From: Bacteroidales bacterium
Lineage (GTDB): Bacteria; Bacteroidota; Bacteroidia; Bacteroidales; UBA1715
Assembly: GCA_024402335.1 (NCBI GenBank)
Contig: JAKSTZ010000020.1
Span: 1 to 38,212, forward strand
Direction: 5' to 3'
DNA: 38,212 bases
Shown in pieces: positions 1 to 4,681 of this stretch; positions within the stretch are counted from its first letter, which is position 1, and every line of letters starts with the position of its first letter. A program made the position numbers and the translations under genes. The notes below the pieces were generated by a model. That model was given only the letters and a program-made list of their open reading frames with translations. It was not told where the DNA came from and ran no database searches.

Positions 1-33
1 TCAATTATTTGGAAAATCCAAATAGTTGTATAA

Positions 34-61
34 ACACACACACACACACACACACACACAC
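34..61. repeat. (AC)14 dinucleotide microsatellite
   Basis: Fourteen uninterrupted AC units. Dinucleotide tracts of this length are unusual in bacterial DNA and are prone to slipped-strand length change. The tract lies about 100 bases before the P-loop gene at 158, but a terminator-like hairpin lies between them, so it could equally belong to the 3' end of a gene left of the window. Confidence 0.95.
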
Positions 62-95
62 GTATAGTGTAACCCTATCTTATTTTGAATTATGT

Positions 96-132
96 AGCGA
101 CTTTTCTGCGAAAGCAGGGGAGTCGCTTTTTT
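96..132 (+). terminator. Rho-independent terminator
   Basis: The outer stem AGCGACT (96-102) pairs with AGTCGCT (121-127). An inner stem CTGC closed by a GAAA tetraloop pairs with GCAG. A T run (127-132) follows directly. It probably ends a transcript from left of the window. It sits 26 bases before the start at 158, so an attenuator role is also possible. Confidence 0.75.
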
Positions 133-157
133 GTTTAATATTTAATTTATAAAATTT

Positions 158-631
158 ATGTTAGCGTATTTTAATTATTATGGTGCTAGTGGTTCAGGGA
201 AAACAACAACTCTGAATCTGTTGAAAAAAATGTTGGAAATAGTTTCAATAACAGTGGCTAACCAAAATGGACAGGGCAATGCAACACGAACAACATTTGT
301 TATTCCTCAAAATGGAATAAATCATATTGTTTGTGTCTGTACAGCAGGAGATGATTTTACTCTTTTATATGAAAATCATGAATATTTTGAAGCCAATAAT
401 GCAGAAATTATGGTAACGGCATCCCATGAGAATCATTTACAGTATATACATACTTATGTACATAGTAATATTACTTATCAAGGAATGCAACATGACCCCA
501 AAAAAGATGCGTTTGATTACCATGAAGTGAAAAGTCATCCAGTAAACACAAACACTGATGAGCAAAATGCAGAAAATCAAAAAATGGCTGATTATTTATT
601 TGAATTAATCATGCAAACAATTAATATATAA
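158..631 (+). CDS. Small P-loop NTPase-like protein, unknown function
   Basis: A 157-aa protein with a perfect Walker A motif, GASGSGKT, at residues 9-16, right after a short hydrophobic first strand. That is the normal spacing for a P-loop NTPase. No clear Walker B or kinase lid is visible; the acidic AGDD stretch after the hydrophobic strand near residue 58-65 is the best Walker B candidate. The C-terminal third is polar, rich in His, Asn and Gln. There is no signal peptide, so a cytoplasmic protein is expected. It lies 10 bases before the lipoprotein at 642 and could be co-transcribed with it. The protein is short for an NTPase and may be a minimal or degraded family member. I do not recognise the family, and the nucleotide-binding call rests on one motif. 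Confidence 0.7.
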   Translation: MLAYFNYYGASGSGKTTTLNLLKKMLEIVSITVANQNGQGNATRTTFVIPQNGINHIVCVCTAGDDFTLLYENHEYFEANNAEIMVTASHENHLQYIHTYVHSNITYQGMQHDPKKDAFDYHEVKSHPVNTNTDEQNAENQKMADYLFELIMQTINI

Positions 632-641
632 TAATATAATC

Positions 642-2246
642 ATGAAACATTTCTTAAAAACAATTGCCATGTTCTGCCTAGGTGCATGTACGATGGCATC
701 GTGTGGTGACGAACCAACACCGACAAAACAAGAGGAGGAAGCAAAATTGGAAGTTTCGAAAACGGAACTAGGATTTTCTCAAAATGCCGACTCCAAGGTT
801 GTAAGCGTAACAACTACCGGCGTATGGTATGTTGAAAACAATTCCGACTGGATTAGCATTTCTCCAATGGGCGGCAAGGGTAACGGTGCGATAACGGTTT
901 CTGTTTCCCAAAACGCAAGCGGCCAATCCCGCGAATCGTATTTCTCTGTTGCTATAGATTCCGATTCAAAGGTGGTTGTTGTATCACAATCTGCAACTGA
1001 TACTCCTGCGGAAGAAAATAATGGAGAAGAGACAGGTGGCAATGATGAGAACGGAGAAAATGGTGATAATGGTAATAATGGCAACGAAACAGGTGACAAT
1101 AACGAAAATGATACCGACAATTCCACATTGAAACCTGTGTTGAATGCGATGAAGGTGGAAAATGTAACCGCTCATAGTGCAGAATTTTCAGATTTATTGG
1201 CAATAACAGGTTCTGCATGGTATAAAATGAGCGGTGACAGTAGAGTAGGCTTTTGTCTTTCTACAACGGCAAATCCTACGTTGGACAAGAATTCTGTTTA
1301 CGAGAAAAGTATAGAAGAAGATGGTGCATTCTCGGACACGTATTACGGTCCATTAAATCCAAATACAACCTATTATGTTCGTTCGTATGCCATAGTAACA
1401 CTTACTGATTTAAACAGCAATACCAGCACGAAGATTATTTATGGTAATGAGAAGAGTTTTAAAACACTTGCTGTAGCAAACGAAAGCTATTCGTATGCAA
1501 CAGGAGCAGTACAAGGATATTTTTCTGTAAGTGCAAGCAGCAAGGTTGCCTTTTCGCAAGGCAACCTGCAATATCAGGCAAGCACAAACACGTGGCGCTT
1601 TGCGGAACACCAATATGATATGATAGGTGATGCTAACAAAAACGTTTCTTCTACGTACAGCGGTTGGATAGACTTGTTTGGATGGGGAACAAGCGGCTAC
1701 AATGGAAGGAATGCCTATTCGCTAAGTGGAAATGATGACGGAGCCGACATTGCAGGTACAAACTACGACTGGGGCGTATATAATAAGATAAGCAACGGTG
1801 GAAACGTAGCAGGTCAGTGGAGAACGCTAACGCTGAAAGAATGGGAATATGTATTAAATGAAAGAGCCGATGCAAGTTCATTGAAAGGCTTGGCTACTGT
1901 AAATGGCGTAAAGGGAATGATATTGTTGCCGGATGCTTGGTCAACTCCTGCAGGTGTAGCTTTCAAAGCTGGTATGAATGGTTTTGAAAACAATACTTAC
2001 ACAGTAAACGAGTGGGCCAAGATGGAAGCGAACGGTGCCATTTTTCTTCCTGCTGCTGGCAACCGCATCGGTTGGGACGTGTATAACGAGGGTGACCACG
2101 GTTCCTACGGGGACTACTGGTCGTCTACGGTTGGCGACTACTACGACGACGAAGCAGTCTTCCTGTTCTTCTACAGGTACGGTGCCCGCATGTACTACTA
2201 CGGCCGCTACTACGGTCTATCTGTGCGTCTTGTGCGCAGTTTGTAG
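642..2246 (+). CDS. BACON-domain lipoprotein with C-type-lectin/FISUMP-like hypervariable C-terminus
   Basis: A 534-aa surface lipoprotein. Residues 1-21 are a type II signal peptide with the lipobox Cys in MASC|GDE. Residues about 35-115 read as a BACON domain (all-beta, with the WYVENNSDWISISP core). Residues 120-160 are an Asn/Gly/Glu/Asp linker, and 165-275 look like a fibronectin-type fold ending in NTTYYVRSYA. Residues 285-534 match the FISUMP/DUF1566 type of C-type-lectin-like domain: LPAAGNR, then YWSST, then GLSVRLVRSL at the end. Such domains present variable ligand-binding loops and are used by targets of diversity-generating retroelements. From residue 485 to 524 the codons switch to almost only C-ending ones (separate entry). 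The protein is probably exposed on the outer membrane and binds a ligand or cell surface. The ligand is unknown. Lipoprotein and BACON calls are firm; the lectin-fold call is good. Confidence 0.85.
   Translation: MKHFLKTIAMFCLGACTMASCGDEPTPTKQEEEAKLEVSKTELGFSQNADSKVVSVTTTGVWYVENNSDWISISPMGGKGNGAITVSVSQNASGQSRESYFSVAIDSDSKVVVVSQSATDTPAEENNGEETGGNDENGENGDNGNNGNETGDNNENDTDNSTLKPVLNAMKVENVTAHSAEFSDLLAITGSAWYKMSGDSRVGFCLSTTANPTLDKNSVYEKSIEEDGAFSDTYYGPLNPNTTYYVRSYAIVTLTDLNSNTSTKIIYGNEKSFKTLAVANESYSYATGAVQGYFSVSASSKVAFSQGNLQYQASTNTWRFAEHQYDMIGDANKNVSSTYSGWIDLFGWGTSGYNGRNAYSLSGNDDGADIAGTNYDWGVYNKISNGGNVAGQWRTLTLKEWEYVLNERADASSLKGLATVNGVKGMILLPDAWSTPAGVAFKAGMNGFENNTYTVNEWAKMEANGAIFLPAAGNRIGWDVYNEGDHGSYGDYWSSTVGDYYDDEAVFLFFYRYGARMYYYGRYYGLSVRLVRSL
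2094..2243 (+). other. DGR variable-region-like segment at the 3' end of the lipoprotein gene
   Basis: Of the 40 codons from 2094 to 2213, 27 end in C and only 4 end in T. All eleven Tyr are TAC, all five Asp GAC and all three Phe TTC. Earlier in the same gene most Tyr codons are TAT. Diversity-generating retroelements copy a template rich in AAC codons and randomise its adenines, so variable positions become NNC codons (Tyr, Asp, Gly, Phe, Val, His) at the end of a C-type-lectin gene. The less variable tail from 2214 to 2243 is where the initiation of mutagenic homology would lie. No template repeat or reverse transcriptase is in the window, so this is an inference. Cassette exchange between paralogous genes is the main alternative. 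Confidence 0.5.
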
Positions 2247-2261
2247 AATTTACCATTTATA

Positions 2262-2284
2262 GTACGGGCGTATAGCATACGCCC
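2262..2284 (+). repeat. GC-rich hairpin 20 bases after the lipoprotein stop
   Basis: The arms GGGCGTAT (2266-2273) and ATACGCCC (2277-2284) form a perfect 8-bp stem with a 3-base loop. No T run follows, so it is not a standard terminator. DGR target genes often carry an 8-bp-stem hairpin just after the variable region, which fits. Its leading GTACGGGC (2262-2269) is the reverse complement of 2503-2510 in the second palindrome, which instead suggests a pair of interspersed palindromic (REP/BIME-like) units. Confidence 0.7.
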
Positions 2285-2394
2285 AAGAACAACCAACTAA
2301 CCTAATAAAACCCATAGAATGGAGGGTTCCAGCCACGGAGTGGCCCAAAACCGCCAGCCTTCGGGAGGGGAAATAAAAATGATATAATTAATTC

Positions 2395-2431
2395 AAATCG
2401 CAGAATCCATTTTGGGTTCTGCGATTTTTTT
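2395..2431 (+). terminator. Rho-independent terminator after the lipoprotein gene
   Basis: The 11-bp stem AAATCGCAGAA (2395-2405) pairs with TTCTGCGATTT (2417-2427). It extends inward through one G-T pair, and its T run ends at 2431. It is the likely end of the 158-2246 transcript. Confidence 0.9.
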
Positions 2432-2485
2432 ATTTATAAAATGGATATTATTTCCAAAATATATTGAAATTTAATGGAATATATA

Positions 2486-2510
2486 GGGCAGGGCAGAGCC
2501 CTGCCCGTAC
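2486..2510. repeat. GC-rich palindrome, possible REP/BIME-like unit
   Basis: The arms GGGCAGGGC (2486-2494) and GCCCTGCCC (2498-2506) pair perfectly over 9 bases around AGA. GCCCGTAC at 2503-2510 is the reverse complement of 2262-2269, so the two hairpins of this intergenic region are in inverted orientation. No T run follows on either strand. Confidence 0.7.
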
Positions 2511-2531
2511 GGAAAAATATAGTGTTTTTTT

Positions 2532-2611
2532 ATGGGCACTATATATTTTTAGAAGATGCAAGATTACCTATCGTAGTACTCTCAATACATCCGATTACGC
2601 TTGATGAAATA
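2532..2611. repeat. 80-bp direct repeat, copy 1 (left flank of the GNAT module)
   Basis: It aligns without gaps to 3356-3435 at 77 of 80 positions. The three differences are at 2545, 2555 and 2606 in this copy. It lies 8 bases beyond the stop of the GNAT gene. Its last 30 bases encode, on the minus strand, the last nine residues of the DUF58 protein plus the stop, so this copy derives from the end of that gene. Confidence 0.95.
2582..2611 (-). pseudogene. Duplicated 3' end of the DUF58 gene
   Basis: Read on the minus strand this encodes YFIKRNRMY and a TGA stop, identical to the C-terminus of the intact DUF58 gene at 3406-4335. The one base difference within this stretch is silent (TTC here, TTT there). 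Nothing upstream of it continues the gene. It is a remnant produced when the module between the repeats was inserted. Confidence 0.85.
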
Positions 2612-2619
2612 GGTGTTAT

Positions 2620-3165
2620 TTATTCTGTTTTCATTATGTCGTGATACATACATCGAGTTTTATGGTCATTGTCTTTATCAGATAAAAACTTGAACCCATA
2701 ATTTTTGTAGAAAGAAATTGTTTTTTCGTTGTTGCTCGCATCAACTGTAATAAATCTACAGCCAGAAAACTGTTTGTTTGATAGTAAATAATCTTTCACG
2801 AAATCTATAAGTGCTGCACCGTATCCTTGTCTTTGATAAATTGTATTAGTAGCCAAACTTCCTATCTTGATAGCAGGGTAGCTTTTTCGTCTTTTGTTGT
2901 TAGGTATATTTCTATTAATCTTATTCCATATATTTTTTTCGTTTGAAGACATAGAAATCTTATCATTTAGAATAGTACAAAATGCAATTGTGTGTTTATA
3001 GTTTTCTAAAATGTATGTAATTCCCATTTTTTCCTTTTGATACAATTTGGCATTGTCATAAAGAAAATTTGTTAAGTCTATTTGATAGTCTTCGGATCCG
3101 CAATCGAAGGGTTTAATTATGGTTTTTTCTTTCAGTTTAATGAAGCTCTCTTTTGGTTTTCTCAT
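2620..3165 (-). CDS. GNAT-family N-acetyltransferase, candidate toxin
   Basis: A 181-aa cytoplasmic protein with the GNAT core in its second half. The beta-4 strand IKIGSLAT is followed by the acetyl-CoA pyrophosphate loop QRQGYGAAL, then by VDASNNEKTISFYKNYGF, the usual beta-5/alpha-4 end. It would transfer an acetyl group from acetyl-CoA to an amine; the acceptor cannot be read from the sequence. Its start ATG overlaps the TGA of the small gene at 3162-3320 by four bases (ATGA), so the two are translationally coupled. The size, the small upstream partner and the flanking repeats resemble GNAT toxin-antitoxin modules, whose toxins acetylate aminoacyl-tRNA. An ordinary acetyltransferase is the alternative. 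The GNAT call is firm; the toxin role is inferred. Confidence 0.9.
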   Translation of the reverse strand: MRKPKESFIKLKEKTIIKPFDCGSEDYQIDLTNFLYDNAKLYQKEKMGITYILENYKHTIAFCTILNDKISMSSNEKNIWNKINRNIPNNKRRKSYPAIKIGSLATNTIYQRQGYGAALIDFVKDYLLSNKQFSGCRFITVDASNNEKTISFYKNYGFKFLSDKDNDHKTRCMYHDIMKTE

Positions 3166-3320
3166 AATTTAAATGTTGCGATACTTTTTAGGTATTCTGC
3201 ATTTTGCTTCATTGTTTTTAATTTTGAAGCGTTTGTTTTAGGCTTTTTGTAAAGATTCTTTACAAAATTCTCTGCATCTGTACCTTTTAAGATTGGTGTT
3301 TCTTTAATAATGTGTGCCAT
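3162..3320 (-). CDS. 52-aa small protein, candidate antitoxin for the GNAT
   Basis: It starts MAHIIKETPILKGTDAENF and ends KSIATFKL, with a Lys-rich helical middle. The start at 3320 is set by a perfect -7 box, TATTTTTG, at 3334-3341, about 13 bases upstream. The stop overlaps the GNAT start in an ATGA. Small proteins beginning with a TPxLxGxDAxxF-like stretch occur, from memory, in front of GNAT and other toxin-like genes in this phylum, but I cannot name a family. It has no ribbon-helix-helix pattern like the DUF1778 antitoxins usually paired with GNAT toxins. If it is an antitoxin, it belongs to a different class. The reading frame is well supported by promoter and overlap. Confidence 0.75.
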   Translation of the reverse strand: MAHIIKETPILKGTDAENFVKNLYKKPKTNASKLKTMKQNAEYLKSIATFKL

Positions 3321-3333
3321 GGTGTTTTTTTTA

Positions 3334-3341
3334 CAAAAATA
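3334..3341 (-). promoter_or_regulatory. -7 promoter box of the small-ORF/GNAT pair
   Basis: The minus strand reads TATTTTTG, a full match to the Bacteroidota TAnnTTTG box, 13 bases before the ATG at 3320. No clear -33 TTTG is found at the usual 19-base spacing. The box lies inside the module, so the pair brings its own promoter. Confidence 0.6.
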
Positions 3342-3355
3342 GAATTTTTTTGCAA

Positions 3356-3435
3356 ATGGGCACTATATCTTTTTAGAAAATGCAAGATTACCTATCGTAG
3401 TACTCTCAATACATCCGATTACGCTTGATAAAATA
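3356..3435. repeat. 80-bp direct repeat, copy 2 (right flank of the GNAT module)
   Basis: It is 77/80 identical to 2532-2611, in the same orientation. It includes the last 30 bases of the intact DUF58 gene and about 50 bases beyond its stop. The 744 bases between the copies contain only the small-ORF/GNAT pair. The arrangement resembles att-site duplication at the 3' end of a gene, or integration of a circle by homologous crossover. Confidence 0.95.
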
Positions 3436-4335
3436 ATTGGTTAGGATTTGGTTGAATCCTTGGTTTATATCAGCCTTGATATAATCCATTTTGAATAGAT
3501 TGCAAATGTTTTGCAGTTGTTCTGTAATATCTGATATTTTTTGGCTGTACGTCTCTCTGATGGCGTTAGGATTGATTTTTATGCTATCGCCGGTTTCCAT
3601 ATCAATAAGCTCGGTAGGGCGGTTCTCGAAGTTGAATAATTCTTCTTTTTGTGGTTCTGTTACGTGAAACAGTATGACCTCATTTTTGTTGTAACGAATA
3701 TGTTGTAGTGCGTCGAAAAGTTCGCTGTAGTTGCCTTCTTGCAGAAAATCACTAAAGATAATTACCAATGATCGTTTGTGTATTGTTTCGGCAAGTTGGT
3801 TTAATGTTTTTGCCAACGATGTTTTTTGAGAGAATGAGGTTTGTAATGAACTTTCTTTCAGGCATTTATTCAACTGTGCATATAACATTTGAATATGCGA
3901 TTCCGACAGTTTTGCAGGCGTATTCAGTACGATTTCGTCTTGTATGAATGACAATCCAACTGCATCTTGTTGTTTTTTAAGCAAATGAATGAGTGCAGCG
4001 GCGGAGTATAGCGAAAATGCCAGTTTGTTCTGTATTTTCCCGTTGAACGGGAATAACATTGACGAAGAAGTGTCTATTACTATTTGGCAACGAAGATTTG
4101 TTTCTTCCTCGTAACATTTCGTGAATAACTTATCCGTTTTGGCGTAGAGTTTCCAGTCAATGTTTTTGGTTGATTCTCCGGAATTGTAGAGTCTATGTTC
4201 TGCAAATTCCACAGAAAAACCATGAAACGGGCTTCGGTGAAGTCCGGTTATAAATCCTTCGACAATTTGTCGGGCAATAAGCTCGAAATTGTCGAAAGAT
4301 TGTATTTGTTCTATGTCTTGTAGCTTGATGTCCAA
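3406..4335 (-). CDS. DUF58-domain protein (vWA-like, MoxR-associated type)
   Basis: A 309-aa cytoplasmic protein. Residues 43-82 carry the DUF58 hallmark (EFAEHRLYNSGES, then IDWKLYAKTDKLFTKCYEEE). A von Willebrand A-type metal site DTSSS follows at 88-92, and a further vWA strand LVIIFSDF sits near residue 190. DUF58 proteins usually work with MoxR AAA+ ATPases as metal-dependent chaperone-like factors. No MoxR gene is in the window. It is the last gene of a minus-strand unit after dnaE and trxA, 12 bases behind trxA. Its last codons lie inside the 80-bp repeat, and a second copy of those codons lies beyond the GNAT module. The gene itself is intact. Confidence 0.9.
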   Translation of the reverse strand: MDIKLQDIEQIQSFDNFELIARQIVEGFITGLHRSPFHGFSVEFAEHRLYNSGESTKNIDWKLYAKTDKLFTKCYEEETNLRCQIVIDTSSSMLFPFNGKIQNKLAFSLYSAAALIHLLKKQQDAVGLSFIQDEIVLNTPAKLSESHIQMLYAQLNKCLKESSLQTSFSQKTSLAKTLNQLAETIHKRSLVIIFSDFLQEGNYSELFDALQHIRYNKNEVILFHVTEPQKEELFNFENRPTELIDMETGDSIKINPNAIRETYSQKISDITEQLQNICNLFKMDYIKADINQGFNQILTNYFIKRNRMY

Positions 4336-4347
4336 CGAAATAGGAGA

Positions 4348-4662
4348 TTAGCAAAGTTCTTCTATTTTTTCGCGGATTTTAGCTTCTGGAACGCCACCGA
4401 CAAGCTTGTCGATTACTTCGTTGTTTTTGATGAATAGGATAGTCGGAACGTTGCGAATTTCGAATTTAGCAGCAAGGTCTTCACAACTTTCTACGTCACA
4501 TTTTGTAATGACTGCTTTACCTTCGTATTCTTGTGAAAGTTTGTCGATTATAGGTGAGATTCTTTGGCAAGGTCCGCACCATACTGCCCAAAAATCAATG
4601 ACAACTAATTTGTCTGTCGCTACTGTTTGTTCGTAATTTGCATCTGTAATTTGAAGTGCCAT
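4348..4662 (-). CDS. trxA: Thioredoxin
   Basis: A 104-aa protein of normal thioredoxin length. The active site WCGPC has its redox cysteines at 29 and 32, preceded by VVIDFWAVW. The cis-proline is in RNVPTILF, and the C-terminal GVPEAKIREKIEEL helix is present. It has no signal peptide, so it is the cytoplasmic disulfide reductase acting with thioredoxin reductase. One extra Cys pair (DVESCEDL and the preceding TKCDV) lies in the middle. It sits between dnaE (19 bases upstream) and the DUF58 gene (12 bases downstream) and is probably co-transcribed with both. Confidence 0.97.
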   Translation of the reverse strand: MALQITDANYEQTVATDKLVVIDFWAVWCGPCQRISPIIDKLSQEYEGKAVITKCDVESCEDLAAKFEIRNVPTILFIKNNEVIDKLVGGVPEAKIREKIEELC

Positions 4663-4681
4663 AATTATGTATTTTTAATTG

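Larger units (their letters stand above)
2247..2619. other. Gene-free stretch of 373 bases with hairpins and one repeat copy
   Basis: No credible gene. In order it holds a hairpin (2266-2284), a GC-rich block at 2321-2370 in otherwise AT-rich DNA (with a small stem GCCAC/GTGGC), a strong plus-strand terminator (2395-2431), a second GC-rich palindrome (2486-2506), and the first copy of an 80-bp direct repeat. ATATAGTG (2517-2524) and CACTATAT (2537-2544) could form a stem followed by T residues on the minus strand, a weak terminator for the GNAT gene. Confidence 0.7.

Noticed and set aside
779..1218. Minus-strand reading frames opposite the lipoprotein's Asn/Glu linker
   Set aside because: Low-complexity Ser/Pro/Leu or His/Tyr-rich translations that are mirror images of the real gene.
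2035..2262. 75-codon plus-strand frame across the lipoprotein 3' end
   Set aside because: Out-of-frame Thr/Ser-rich shadow created by the TAC/GAC-rich segment.
2266..2284. Hairpin after the lipoprotein as rho-independent terminator
   Set aside because: No T run follows, and a proper terminator lies at 2395-2431.
2319..2387. 22-codon reading frame starting MEGSSHGVAQN in the intergenic region
   Set aside because: Very short, no promoter, no recognisable motif; more likely chance reading through a GC-rich non-coding block.
2247..2619. DGR template repeat after the putative variable region
   Set aside because: I looked for a near copy of 2090-2235 on both strands here; only the hexamer GGTTCC is shared. 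No Avd or reverse transcriptase gene follows.
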